DNA of 21,021 nt from a virus: IMG/VR virus record IMGVR_UViG_3300042520_000788, positions 1 to 21,021 of that record; one strand, given 5' to 3'. The translations under genes were made by a program, and so were the position numbers. This document shows, in pieces, positions 8,097 to 18,669 of this stretch (the first letter of the stretch is position 1; each line of letters opens with the position of its first letter). Below the pieces are notes generated by a model. The model worked only from the letters and a program-made list of their open reading frames with translations, ran no database searches and had not been told where the DNA came from.

Positions 8097-9626
8097 TTAT
8101 CCCCACAATTTTAAGTCAAGTTTGTTATTTTCAAAGTCTGTTTGGATACCAATGACACGAAGGTATTTACCACTAGATAATCCATAGCGAGAACTGGTTA
8201 TTTTAACCACAGTACCTAAGTCAACTGTGGATAAAGAAGACGCATCAACTTTAACAGATACTGTTAAGATAATTCGTGCAGGGTCATAAATACTAAGAAG
8301 TCTTTGTGCTTCAGGCTCTGCATATTTTAATCCACAAAGAAGCGTTGATATTGTTACTTCTTGTGCATTTGGATGTGCTGTTTTAATTGAATCATCTTTT
8401 TTAACAGATTTACGGACTTCTTTTTCCAAATAAGATTTGTGGTCAGCCGCAACAGAACTTGCAAGTGAATCACCTGTTTGTACAGTCCAATTTTTATCAT
8501 GTTCTAGTGTGATTTTATATACTGCATCAGTAGAGCCATTTACACTTACTGATTCGCGCTCAATTGACATGATGCTGGATTCATCAAAATCAGCAACTGA
8601 TGTTGAACTTGGTGCATCAAGTCGAAGTATTCTAAATTTATTTAATGTATCAAATCCCCACCATGCACCAATTGATTCACAGAGATTATCAAGTACATCA
8701 GAAACCATAATATCACCTGATACCACAAGACCTACATTAGCTGCAATTTGTGCATCTAATGTTGTGTAATCAGATAAAACTAAATCACCTGTTGTTAATC
8801 CACCAGCAGAGGTAACAACTCTTTTCACAATTTGAGCAACAGTATTTTCTTCAACTGTTTTATATTGCCAAGCTACTGCTGTTAGCGTTCCTGTTGGAGT
8901 GCTTCCAAGTTTAATCATTCCCTCTGCTAAACAGGTGTTAAATGCCCCTAGAGCAGGAGCTGATGCTCTAAGTAATGCTGAGGTAGCATAGTTAGTTCCA
9001 CGAGCCAAATAGACCCCTTTATCGAAGACATTTACTACTTCAGTTAATACCCCTGTGGATATCTGATAGATAAGATAAAATGAATTAATTAATACAGGTG
9101 TCAAATTTGTCACACGACCAAGAATCATTGGTTTTTGTGCATCTTTTAAATCTGTTCCACCTTCATTAAAAATACTCACATTATCGTTTGTACCTGCAAA
9201 TAATAATGGTTGAACTTTCTTTTTTTGAAGGTCTGTAATTCTATCTCGAAGACGAATAGATACTCTTCCCCATTCAAATGCCGCTTGAGCAATACCTGCA
9301 ATTAGTACTGTGGTGAATGTTGAATAAACCGCATTATCATCACCTACTTTAATAGTCACAGTACGACCATCAAAAGCATAACTACTAAAGATATCAAGTC
9401 CACCATCAATATTCTTTAAGGTTAATTCACCATAACTTGATGTGGTTGTTCCACCAATTTTACCACTATTAAAAATGTCCCTGCGCATCATGCAAGGTTG
9501 CTCGATGCGAGGTTCATAGAAGTTACCATTTACAGTATCAACATACCCTAAGCCAGTTGAATAGCGTAGGGTTTCGATTGATGATGTTGTTAAGTTATAG
9601 GCTGTTATTTCTGCTAAATAAATCAT
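8097..9626 (-). CDS. Tail hub / tip protein-like, 509 aa
   Basis: Probable central tail-tip component that closes the tube and links to the fibre. It follows the tape-measure gene, where siphoviruses place distal tail and hub genes. Visible features: an N-terminal beta-rich part with SSYGELTLKNIDGGLDIFSS and the stretch FDGRTVTIKVGDD (about 65-100); AFEWGRVSIRLRDR; a middle region with DVLDNLCESIGAWWGFD (about 308-325); and a C-terminal part ending FENNKLDLKLWG, like hub proteins whose last strands describe coordinate changes. I cannot name a domain family with certainty. The ATG overlaps the tape-measure stop as ATGA (9623-9626), indicating coupled translation. No catalytic motif was found. 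It is about half the length of lambda gpJ, so the J functions appear split between this protein and the fibre. Confidence 0.65.
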   Translation of the reverse strand: MIYLAEITAYNLTTSSIETLRYSTGLGYVDTVNGNFYEPRIEQPCMMRRDIFNSGKIGGTTTSSYGELTLKNIDGGLDIFSSYAFDGRTVTIKVGDDNAVYSTFTTVLIAGIAQAAFEWGRVSIRLRDRITDLQKKKVQPLLFAGTNDNVSIFNEGGTDLKDAQKPMILGRVTNLTPVLINSFYLIYQISTGVLTEVVNVFDKGVYLARGTNYATSALLRASAPALGAFNTCLAEGMIKLGSTPTGTLTAVAWQYKTVEENTVAQIVKRVVTSAGGLTTGDLVLSDYTTLDAQIAANVGLVVSGDIMVSDVLDNLCESIGAWWGFDTLNKFRILRLDAPSSTSVADFDESSIMSIERESVSVNGSTDAVYKITLEHDKNWTVQTGDSLASSVAADHKSYLEKEVRKSVKKDDSIKTAHPNAQEVTISTLLCGLKYAEPEAQRLLSIYDPARIILTVSVKVDASSLSTVDLGTVVKITSSRYGLSSGKYLRVIGIQTDFENNKLDLKLWG

Positions 9627-12600
9627 CCTGCCAATGCTCTCATGCGATTATTAAAGGTGTCTTCTTGTGAAGTTGATACTAAATCAGTTAATTGAGCCAC
9701 AACAGTTGCATTTGCTTCTGCTTGTACAGTAACTAATGCACGAGTTTCAACGACTAATTGTGCTAATTGCTCATTTTGTAATTTCAATTCAGCAATAGTT
9801 TCAGCAGTATTAGTACTTGAATCATTTGCCGCTGGTTTGACAGTTGCCATTTCACTAACAGATATATTTGACCATGATGGATTTGCAGTTACTGCATAAG
9901 GGTCAAGAGTTATTGTTCCTGTTGGTGCAGCAATGATATCATTAACCACTGTTGTTAATGCTGATACGGAATCTAATGCTTTAGTTGTTGCAGCATCTGT
10001 TGTAGTACTAGTCGCCTTATCCGCCATCTTAGCAGTATTATCCGCTATCTGTGTTGTTTTTTCAAGCATTGTTGTTTGATAATCCACAGCACCTAAATTA
10101 GATACTTTATTCACAACATCTTGAACTAAATTAGCACCTACATCACCTGCACCATACATTTTTTGAATGTTTGTGATAAAGGTATCAGCATAACCTGTGA
10201 TTTTAGATTGAGCATTAGCCACATCAGTAGCACTATTTGCATTAGGATTATTTAAAATTGACAACATTGATTCAAATGCAACTTTTGATGCATTGAATTG
10301 TGATTCAGGTGAACCCACAGTTGTTGTCATTTTACCTAATACCCAATCAGATACTGATTTTCTAAATGATTCTACAGCAGTAGAACTTAATGATATTTGA
10401 TTATCATAGGCTTTCAATGCTCTAGTTGTAATCTTAACGGCATCATGCATTGTGGTAACGCCATCCACAGTTTCAGAATACGCATCAGTAATACCATAGT
10501 TAGCTTTAGTTGTGGTATCTAATCCAGATATCCATGATTCTACTGATTTTGTTAAATCTGGTGAGATAGAATTTAATAAAGTTGTAATATCATCAGTTGT
10601 ATTCAATGCCTTCAATGATGCTTCATTTGCTCGCGCTGTTGTTTCATCAGCAGTAGTTGACTTAGCTAAAATAGATTCTGCAATAGGACGTATCACACTA
10701 TCTTGATAATCGGTGACCGATTTAAATGCGGTTTTTAAATTAATGATACTTGCTGTTGCAGAATCCGATGCCGTAATCCATTCACCATATTTATCTGTCA
10801 AATAAGTAAATGCTTGTTCACGTTTACTAATATCTGTAATGCTAAGAATACCTGTTAACTGCTCTGTAATTGTTGCACGAGTAGCATCATCAACCATTGT
10901 AAATGTATTTTTTACAAATTTAGGTAATTCATTTGGTATATCTGCAAGTATCTTAGTTAGATTTGCCTGTTTTGCATCATTAGCCATGATAACAGATTTT
11001 AACTCTCTAAAGAATGCTAAGTTGGCATCACTACCTTTTGTCACTAATGTACCAGCAGTATTTTTAGTTGGGTCACCAAATAATCCAACTCTTTGTTTTG
11101 CAGTTAAATCAGCAGAAGTGATTGTGGCTAAATTGGTTTCATCATTGCCCATAGATTTCAACCATGATGAAAATTGAGAGGAACTTGCCTTACTTAATTT
11201 TGATAAGTCCATTGTTGGTAAAAATTCTTTTCTTGCAACTGCTAATCCAGATATTGCACCCGCTAATTTTTCTGAATTTTTAGTTGATAAATCAAATTGG
11301 GTAGTTAATTCTTTACCTGTCAATAAATTCAAATCTGTTGAAAGACTTAATTTATTTAAAACAGGAATTTGTTGAAGCAATACGCTCAATACAGGGTCAA
11401 TTGTACCTAATGCTGAATTCAAACTATTTGACATGACTGTTTTTTGAGTTTCTGTTGCATTAGCCGTAGTCATATAGGTACTTGGATTTGCAATAATATC
11501 TTTCACTTTATTTATTGCATCTACATTAGTGGCTAAAGTTTTATTTGCATCAATCAATGCAAATAAAACATCTCTATTAGGTGTTAATTCACTACCTTTA
11601 GTTATTTCTTTTGTTGCTTTTGCATCAAGTGTGGCTAATAAGGTAGTGCCTTTTAATTGTTCTGCTGTTACTGACTTTAAATCAGTTGCTGTTAATGCAA
11701 AACGATTTGAACCTGTTCTTAATGATAACTCTGCTTCACTGAAAATTGTTTTTGCTCGTGTTTCAAGTTCCACAGGGGTCATTGCTCTATTTACAACTTT
11801 ACCTTTAGCATCAATTTCTTGAATTGTGTTTGCTTGTTTTGCATAGGCTTTTAACGTATCTGAGCCTAATGCGGTCATTGTGTCTGCTACTTTTGTAAAT
11901 GGGTCAGCTAATGATTTTGATAAAATTGAAATTGCATCAGTTGTTAATGTATTTTTAGCAGTTGGCGCACTAGCAAGTAATAAACCTTGCTTATTAATAT
12001 CTGCTATTTTTGAAGATAAGTATGCTGCATCATTTGTAAATTGTTCACCTTTACTTGTCACAGCATTATAGAAGGCATCAATTGCAGTAATAAAATTCTT
12101 TAAACCATCATTTGCATTATTTGTTGATTCAAATAAATTAATCAGATTTTCAGACATGGTTATTAAACCAATACCACGAACAGAAATAGTGCTTCCTATT
12201 TTTTTGAATTGCTCATAAACAACATTAACATCAATTCCTATACGCGCAATAGTTTCATGTAATCCTTCACCCATTTTTTGGAATGGAGAAATAAAACCAT
12301 TAGTCACATCAGCAACAATATTGTCCATTGTTGTATTCAAAGACTCGGTGATTTTTTTATTTATTTCATCTGACTTTAATTTGGTAAATGATAATTTTAT
12401 TTTAGGTACAATAAATGTTGGGTCAACTAAATTACCAATACCTAACCCATTAATAACTTCATATAATGATTTGTTAAAATAACGGAAAACAGAACTTACA
12501 GCAACAGTTAAGTCTTTATTTATACCATTAATAACATCATAAATAAGCACATCATCACTAAACCATCCTTTCACAGTTCTTTTTATTTTACTGTAGTTAT

Positions 12601-15600
12601 AGACAGTAATGCCTTTGTTTGCACCACCTAGAATCATTTCTGTTGCATTACTTACGATACCATAACCAATGGCTTCATATTTTACTTTACCAATACCAAG
12701 TAATTTAGAAAGACCATATGTTACACCCAGCATTAATAGACCAATTCCGCCCATTGCCGCTGCTATCATTAAGCCGTTTAAAAACTGTTTTTCAGAAGCA
12801 CCTGTATTACCACTTGTCATTCCTTTAGTTGAACCACTAAAGTTACCATTATTAGCCACAGCTATAGAAACAACATTACCTATTGCATTATTGGTGTTTT
12901 TAAACCCATCAGCAATATCTTGCAAACTACGGTATTCTTTAGAATGGATGCTATTTAATGTATCCACAATACTACTAACTGAACTAGAACCTAATTCAGT
13001 ATTACCTTTTACAGTACCACTAACTTTAGTATCGGGTGTTGATAAATCTTTATACGAACCTTTAAATAATGCACCCATTAATCCTGTGATAATAGACCCC
13101 GCAGCGGCTAAACCAGCCACAATGAAGTTACCAGTCATCAATGCTTGCATTGCCACATTCATTAGTCCTTGACTAATTGATGCGACCATATTTTTAAACA
13201 TATCTCTGAATGCAGAAGTAAATGATTTCCCACGAGTCAATACATCGCTAAACATTGTGCTGAAACTAGAAGAAAGCGTTCCTGTCACAGTTGATTTAAT
13301 GTCATTCAAGCCTTTTAAGGTTTCTCTTGTGTCAATCAAACTTCTGATTTCCTCCACTTTAGCTCCTGTAGCACCTTGTTTACGAATTTCTTTTTGCTTT
13401 TCTAATTCCACAGTAGAAGAAGTAAGTGATTCCATTAAGTCATCATTACCTCTTTTTAAATTAGGAATCACATTGGCTTGTTGTTGCAATAAATCTAATT
13501 CGATTCTTGATACATCAGATGCTTGTTTTTTAGCATTAGCAATTTCTGATTCTAAAGCTAACTTTTTATTTAATGCCGCAACTTCAGCTTCAAAATTAGC
13601 TTGAGTTGGTTCAGCAATAGCAAGTGACTTTGCTGTTTCTAATTCTGCAACTGCTTTAGCACTTGCTTTTGATAACTCATTTTCTTTATCAGTTATCTGT
13701 TTAAGCATTGCATCAATTTCAGGTATTGCAAATCCACCTTTTTCCATGCCGAGTGTTTTTGCTTCAACTGAGATTGATTGACGTTCTTTTAAGAAATCAT
13801 AGGCATGAGCAGTACCATAAGCAGCTTCTGTTTGTTTGTCTAATGCTTCAATTACAGATTTATTTGCAGATTCAAATTCTTTTTGTGTTTGAACTGCATT
13901 CTTATATTCTTTCTCAGTTTCTTTTAAAGCACCTTGTGCTAAATCAAAATCCTTCTTTGATACTCTTGATGGAGCAGCATCAAATGCATTTCTTGCCTTA
14001 GCAAGTTCAACCTCTTTATTTTTTAACTCATTTAATTTTTGTTGTAATGTAACCAACTCTTTTGATTGTGCGCCATTTTCACCATTTAATCTTCCGAGAA
14101 TCTCTGGTGCAAATTTACGAGTTTCCATTGTGAGTTTTGATACATCACCTTGTACACCTTGCACACGACCTTTACCTGCATTATAAGCCGCTAATGCAAG
14201 TCTTACATCACCATTAAATGTTTTAAGTAAATCAGCCATTATCTTTGCGGCTGTTTCAATACTTTTTTCAGGGTCAAGTCTGTCTTTTAATGCCAATTTA
14301 TATGTCTGTGCAGTTGATTCACCAATCTGCATTAGACCTAAACCAGATTTAGCACCTGCGTAAGATACTGCTTGTGTGTTACCATGTGATTCTTGAACCG
14401 CCATTGATGCAAGTAGTGATGGTGATACACCATATTTAGTACCTGACTTTTCAAACATATCTTTAAACTGTGCAACTTCAGATAATGCTTTATTTTTATC
14501 AATTGACACAGATAGAGATAATGGATGCTTTGCACTAAAGTTAGTAAGCTCATTGCTTAATGTGCTAATTTCATCACGCACACCTTTAATTGCGGTATCC
14601 ATTCCTTGAAGTGTTTGTGCTTTTGCTTCAGGCTCTGACCAGCGTTTGGCTTCATCATTTGCTTTTTTTCTTTCAGTGAATGATTCTTTTTCAGCAAAGA
14701 TACTTGCATATTGCTTACGATAAATTTCATCGTAATTAATGCCAATATCAGTCAAATGCTTCTTATATGATTCCAAATCATCAAATCTAACTTTTGTGCC
14801 ATCTTTAATTGTTGTTCTTTGTTTTTCTAAATCTTTATCCATTTCTTTCAAAATGAATTGTTCTTTTTCAGAAAGACCTAGTCTGCGCAATTCTTCATTA
14901 TTAACCTCTGATTGCTTTTTAGCAATAGCCGTTAATTGCGCAATCTCATCTTCACGAGCTTGTCTTGCTTCATCATAACGCTTTTTATTTAAACGTCCTT
15001 GTTCATCGTTTGAGAATCCAACATTAGCAGCATCTAAACCTGAAGGTGTAAGTTTAGATAACATATTTGATGCAGATAAATTAGATTGATTTGGCACATT
15101 ACTTAAGCCAAATTTCATCGATGACATTTGTGTGCCAAATGCTTTCTCTTCTTGTGTTGGTAATCCTGTTTTATATGCTCGTTCTTGTGCTTTCTTTTCT
15201 GCTTCTTTTGCGGCAGAGTCTATTTGGTCAGATATCCAATTTCCAGCAACACCTGTTGGAGATAAGTCATATATTTTTTGCACAACATTATCAACTGATC
15301 CCATTGCATTACCTGCAATCTGTTTAGCATTAGGGAATTTTTTATCTAACCAATCTTTAAAATCACCTAATTTAGTCATCCAACTTGAAATTGAATCACC
15401 CAATCTATCTGTGACCACTTCAAACACATCACCCCAAGTAGATAATCCTTCACCAGTAACTTTTATTTCATCTTTGAGTAATGCAAATCCTGCTGTTAAT
15501 CCTGCAATAACTGCTATTGCCGCTCCAACTGGATTAATAGCAATAGCAATACCAGCAAATGATAATGCATACGCTCCTACAGCCGCTGTAGCTGCTCCAA

Positions 15601-17890
15601 TTACTCCCACAACAATATTGAAGTTATCTGCAATTTGTTGTGCCATCCGATAGAATTTATCAGATGCTTCAGTACCTTGATTTAATTGACCTACCCATTT
15701 TGTAAAACCATTCTCAATTGTTTGAAATGCTTGGGCAAATGTTTTATGTGTTTTTTCAAATGTGGCATCAATTTCATCTTGACCCATGATAATAGCTTTA
15801 GCAAATGCGGCAGATGCTACTTCACCTTGATACATCATATTTCTTAATGCTGAAATAGATAACTCATGTGTCTTTTCACTTTTAATCTTATCTAATTCTG
15901 CTTCTGACGCACCTCTAAGCGATGCTTCTTGTAACTTGATATCTTTAGCCGCATCTTGATAATGTTTAGCCACAGTAGCCATTACATTAGGCATACTATC
16001 CAAGATAGACTTAAATTCTTGCCCACGAACAGTTACGCCACCCAATGCTTGCTCTAATTGCAATAAACCACCACGAACAGCACTTGGAGATGTGCCCATG
16101 ATTGCAAGTGATTTTGTAACCACATCAATCATTTTGACAGTTTCGCCTTGTGTTATATTTAAGGTTTCAGCCGCACGGGACATTCTTAAATAAATAGATG
16201 TGATAGCTTCTAATGGTGCGCGATTATCTTGTGCAAGTTTAAATAACTTTTCTTGCATTTGAGCAGCACCACCTGTTTTCTCTGTGGCAATACCCACAGC
16301 ATTCACAAAGTGTAACCAGTTATCGGCATATTCAAGAACTTGACGACCAGACATTGCCACACCAACAAGCATTAATGCTGATTGAACTTTACCAAGCGAA
16401 TCACTTACTGCATTTAATGCGCTTGTTGTGCCTATAGTATTTGGAGCTGGTTGATTTGTAGATGTTGTGCCTTGACGACCCATCCAAGTTGAATTCAATG
16501 CTGCTTGACGCGATATAATTCTATCTTCACGAGCTTGTGCATCAGCGGCTTCTTTTATTGCTTTAAGACGGTCATTGCGTTCCATTTCAATAGATGCTCT
16601 TCTTACTGAACGTAAGTAAAGTTCATCTTTTTCCATTTGTGTGGATACTTGTTTAACGCCTTCAAGCCATTTTTTATTATTATCTTCAATTGCTTTATAG
16701 TTATCGGCTATTGATTTTTTTTGTAAATCTGAAACAAGACCCAATCCTGATGGTAATGCTTGATTTGCTGAAGGTGTCACTGTTGATGGTTTAATGCTAC
16801 CAAGTAACATTCCTGTTGCATCAACTTTTTGATTTTGACTTAGACCAGCGGGCATTCCGCTAAATGATGTGGGTGTTGGCGCGGTACTTTTAGAGCTACC
16901 AAGCATCATACCTGCTTGCGCCCATGTTTTCTTTTGTGTTTCTTCTGCTGTTTTTGCTATTTCTGCTTCTACACGTTTTGCTTCTGCAATTCGTTTTTTT
17001 CCTAATTCCATTTCATTAGCGAATGCTTGTAATGCAATCGCATTACGTTTTGCATATGCGTCTTCAATACTTTTCACAAGGGAATTGTATGCTTTTACTT
17101 CAGCATCGTTTTCTTTTTTAATTGCGGATTCTCTATTTCTTGCCGCTTCAGCATCTTTAGCCGCAATTATCTTTTTGCCTTCATCCACAGCAGCAACAAT
17201 CTTTTTATTCTTTTCAGCTTCTGCTTCAATCTCTAATTGCATTGCGCGTTTAGATTCAACTAATTTTAAAGCGGCTGTCTGACGATATAGTAAAATTGAT
17301 TTCTTATTTGATTCTGGAATCAAAGCCAATAACTTTTCAACTGCTTCACTTTGTGCCGCATATAATTCTTTATTGCCAGAATCCAATGCTTGTTTTTGTA
17401 AAGCAAACGAATTCTTTAAATCAATAATGGCTTTATTTGCATCTAAATCAAATGTGGGTGCTTTAACTTTTTTATTTGCTTCATTGATTTTGTCTGCTGT
17501 TTCAATAGCATTATTTACAATAGCATTTGATGCTGCTTTATTAATACCAACCAATTCTTGTGTTTTTTGTTTTTCTTTTTCAATCTGTAATTTACCTTGA
17601 GTTTCCATCTCAATACGAGCCATCTTAGCTCCTTCAAGCATGGCTTTACTGTAATCTTTACCTAATGCTTCAAAACCATCAGACATCTTCTTGATGTTAT
17701 CTTCAATGCTTTTAAATGATGATAAAGTCGCTTGACTGAAATTAATAGTCATTTCAACTTTATTAATAGAATTAATTAATTTATCTAAGCTAGATACCTT
17801 TGTAGCAATTTTGTCAATACTTGCGCTGGAATCATCTTTTACTCCAATCGAAAAACTAACTGTTCCGTCATTTGCTGGTGCTGTTGCCAT
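9623..17890 (-). CDS. Tape-measure protein with internal lytic transglycosylase domain, 2755 aa
   Basis: Sets tail length, occupies the tube lumen and is expected to help DNA cross the cell envelope. The N-terminal 500 residues are Lys/Glu/Ala-rich with long predicted coiled coils. About 515-720 is a tape-measure domain of the lambda type (for example RGGLLQLEQALGGVTVRGQE, then SMPNVMATVAKHY). Hydrophobic segments lie near 756-805, 1574-1606 and 1701-1729, candidates for membrane insertion during DNA ejection. About 1145-1245 is a soluble-lytic-transglycosylase-like domain with catalytic Glu in VQES (E1167), GLGLMQI and LALAAYNAGKGRV. The last 60 residues form a coiled coil ending in NNRMRALAG. 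ATG at 17890-17888 is preceded by AGAGGA 7 bases away and follows the chaperone gene by 11 bases. At about 1.5 angstroms per residue the tail would be near 410 nm, unusually long. There is no frameshift in the 8.3-kb frame. Confidence 0.95.
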   Translation of the reverse strand: MATAPANDGTVSFSIGVKDDSSASIDKIATKVSSLDKLINSINKVEMTINFSQATLSSFKSIEDNIKKMSDGFEALGKDYSKAMLEGAKMARIEMETQGKLQIEKEKQKTQELVGINKAASNAIVNNAIETADKINEANKKVKAPTFDLDANKAIIDLKNSFALQKQALDSGNKELYAAQSEAVEKLLALIPESNKKSILLYRQTAALKLVESKRAMQLEIEAEAEKNKKIVAAVDEGKKIIAAKDAEAARNRESAIKKENDAEVKAYNSLVKSIEDAYAKRNAIALQAFANEMELGKKRIAEAKRVEAEIAKTAEETQKKTWAQAGMMLGSSKSTAPTPTSFSGMPAGLSQNQKVDATGMLLGSIKPSTVTPSANQALPSGLGLVSDLQKKSIADNYKAIEDNNKKWLEGVKQVSTQMEKDELYLRSVRRASIEMERNDRLKAIKEAADAQAREDRIISRQAALNSTWMGRQGTTSTNQPAPNTIGTTSALNAVSDSLGKVQSALMLVGVAMSGRQVLEYADNWLHFVNAVGIATEKTGGAAQMQEKLFKLAQDNRAPLEAITSIYLRMSRAAETLNITQGETVKMIDVVTKSLAIMGTSPSAVRGGLLQLEQALGGVTVRGQEFKSILDSMPNVMATVAKHYQDAAKDIKLQEASLRGASEAELDKIKSEKTHELSISALRNMMYQGEVASAAFAKAIIMGQDEIDATFEKTHKTFAQAFQTIENGFTKWVGQLNQGTEASDKFYRMAQQIADNFNIVVGVIGAATAAVGAYALSFAGIAIAINPVGAAIAVIAGLTAGFALLKDEIKVTGEGLSTWGDVFEVVTDRLGDSISSWMTKLGDFKDWLDKKFPNAKQIAGNAMGSVDNVVQKIYDLSPTGVAGNWISDQIDSAAKEAEKKAQERAYKTGLPTQEEKAFGTQMSSMKFGLSNVPNQSNLSASNMLSKLTPSGLDAANVGFSNDEQGRLNKKRYDEARQAREDEIAQLTAIAKKQSEVNNEELRRLGLSEKEQFILKEMDKDLEKQRTTIKDGTKVRFDDLESYKKHLTDIGINYDEIYRKQYASIFAEKESFTERKKANDEAKRWSEPEAKAQTLQGMDTAIKGVRDEISTLSNELTNFSAKHPLSLSVSIDKNKALSEVAQFKDMFEKSGTKYGVSPSLLASMAVQESHGNTQAVSYAGAKSGLGLMQIGESTAQTYKLALKDRLDPEKSIETAAKIMADLLKTFNGDVRLALAAYNAGKGRVQGVQGDVSKLTMETRKFAPEILGRLNGENGAQSKELVTLQQKLNELKNKEVELAKARNAFDAAPSRVSKKDFDLAQGALKETEKEYKNAVQTQKEFESANKSVIEALDKQTEAAYGTAHAYDFLKERQSISVEAKTLGMEKGGFAIPEIDAMLKQITDKENELSKASAKAVAELETAKSLAIAEPTQANFEAEVAALNKKLALESEIANAKKQASDVSRIELDLLQQQANVIPNLKRGNDDLMESLTSSTVELEKQKEIRKQGATGAKVEEIRSLIDTRETLKGLNDIKSTVTGTLSSSFSTMFSDVLTRGKSFTSAFRDMFKNMVASISQGLMNVAMQALMTGNFIVAGLAAAGSIITGLMGALFKGSYKDLSTPDTKVSGTVKGNTELGSSSVSSIVDTLNSIHSKEYRSLQDIADGFKNTNNAIGNVVSIAVANNGNFSGSTKGMTSGNTGASEKQFLNGLMIAAAMGGIGLLMLGVTYGLSKLLGIGKVKYEAIGYGIVSNATEMILGGANKGITVYNYSKIKRTVKGWFSDDVLIYDVINGINKDLTVAVSSVFRYFNKSLYEVINGLGIGNLVDPTFIVPKIKLSFTKLKSDEINKKITESLNTTMDNIVADVTNGFISPFQKMGEGLHETIARIGIDVNVVYEQFKKIGSTISVRGIGLITMSENLINLFESTNNANDGLKNFITAIDAFYNAVTSKGEQFTNDAAYLSSKIADINKQGLLLASAPTAKNTLTTDAISILSKSLADPFTKVADTMTALGSDTLKAYAKQANTIQEIDAKGKVVNRAMTPVELETRAKTIFSEAELSLRTGSNRFALTATDLKSVTAEQLKGTTLLATLDAKATKEITKGSELTPNRDVLFALIDANKTLATNVDAINKVKDIIANPSTYMTTANATETQKTVMSNSLNSALGTIDPVLSVLLQQIPVLNKLSLSTDLNLLTGKELTTQFDLSTKNSEKLAGAISGLAVARKEFLPTMDLSKLSKASSSQFSSWLKSMGNDETNLATITSADLTAKQRVGLFGDPTKNTAGTLVTKGSDANLAFFRELKSVIMANDAKQANLTKILADIPNELPKFVKNTFTMVDDATRATITEQLTGILSITDISKREQAFTYLTDKYGEWITASDSATASIINLKTAFKSVTDYQDSVIRPIAESILAKSTTADETTARANEASLKALNTTDDITTLLNSISPDLTKSVESWISGLDTTTKANYGITDAYSETVDGVTTMHDAVKITTRALKAYDNQISLSSTAVESFRKSVSDWVLGKMTTTVGSPESQFNASKVAFESMLSILNNPNANSATDVANAQSKITGYADTFITNIQKMYGAGDVGANLVQDVVNKVSNLGAVDYQTTMLEKTTQIADNTAKMADKATSTTTDAATTKALDSVSALTTVVNDIIAAPTGTITLDPYAVTANPSWSNISVSEMATVKPAANDSSTNTAETIAELKLQNEQLAQLVVETRALVTVQAEANATVVAQLTDLVSTSQEDTFNNRMRALAG

Positions 17891-17901
17891 GATTTATTCC
17901 T

Positions 17902-18642
17902 CTATTTATCGGATGATTCTTTATCTTGTTTACTGTTGTAATGCTCTAAGTACACTCGGTCAAGTAATTTAATTACTCGTATTTCATAAGGCGATAGTGA
18001 GACACCAACTAATTCACACCATGCTTTGATTTCGCTGTAGGAGATAGCATTCATGCCCATACCACTTTGACGTGTGCTATTTAAATCTAAGAACCACTCC
18101 CACAAGTACATAATAATGTGGCTAACCTCCACAGTAGTAAGTTCTTGTGGGGTAATCCCTGTCATTTCCTCGACAGCCTTAAGATGTTCCCTATAGGTTG
18201 CACCATCCTTTTGTTTCTCGGATAGCTTTAATTCATTTTTAGTATATTCAACTAATTGTTCAACTAATGAATCTAAAAATAATCCCACACTATTTGATGC
18301 TTGAGTTATTTGTTTTCGTATAGATTGATTAGTTGAACATACATCAAGAATATTCTCGTAAGTAAATTCTTCTTCAACTCCACGCCAACCAACAGTTCTA
18401 AGGACAGATGATTGAATTTCAAAATCACGTTCTTCTTCCACACTAAAAAATGAATCGGAAGAAGGGGATAATTCTTTTATTTGAGCCACACGTTGTTTAA
18501 ATAGTAACGTGCCTTTTGTGTTGAAATTTACTCGTTTGGCATATTGTGATATAACACTTATATAAACTCCTATCCCTTGACCAGTAATGTCAGAGATGAC
18601 TTCAAATTCATAAGGTGTTTCACAAATAGGTAAAATATTCAT
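17902..18642 (-). CDS. Tail-assembly chaperone, gpGT-like (G-like and T-like domains in one gene)
   Basis: Predicted to bind the tape measure and recruit tube protein. Residues 1-124 are a paralogue of the 131-aa protein upstream: CETPYEFEV (7-15) matches CDTPYDLDI; TVGWRGVEEEFT (83-94) matches IVGWSGIEETFT; STNQSIRKQITQAS matches KTNPVIRDQVVTAS. Residues 125-235 have no counterpart there and resemble T-domain proteins, with YLWEWFLDLNSTRQSGMGM, SYSEIKAWCELVGV and EIRVIKLLDRVYLEH. So this looks like a built-in gpG-T fusion, which lambda makes by frameshifting. The next ORF is the tape measure, as expected for gpGT. No Shine-Dalgarno sequence is visible before ATG 18642-18640, and no other in-frame start exists between it and an upstream stop, so initiation may be weak. 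Its own promoter lies just upstream. Confidence 0.85.
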   Translation of the reverse strand: MNILPICETPYEFEVISDITGQGIGVYISVISQYAKRVNFNTKGTLLFKQRVAQIKELSPSSDSFFSVEEERDFEIQSSVLRTVGWRGVEEEFTYENILDVCSTNQSIRKQITQASNSVGLFLDSLVEQLVEYTKNELKLSEKQKDGATYREHLKAVEEMTGITPQELTTVEVSHIIMYLWEWFLDLNSTRQSGMGMNAISYSEIKAWCELVGVSLSPYEIRVIKLLDRVYLEHYNSKQDKESSDK

Positions 18643-18669
18643 ATGGTTAGGTATGGTATATGTCTCATT

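Noticed and set aside
12669-15653. Several open frames of 100-170 codons on the + strand opposite the tape-measure gene.
   Set aside because: They mirror the codon pattern of the tape measure, are low in complexity, have no convincing ribosome binding sites and match no family I know.
18639-18668. A 9-codon upstream frame whose TGA overlaps the ATG of the 246-aa chaperone gene (ATGA).
   Set aside because: Its ATG lies slightly upstream of the predicted transcript start near 18663 and has no ribosome binding site, so it could be read only on transcripts that pass the terminator.
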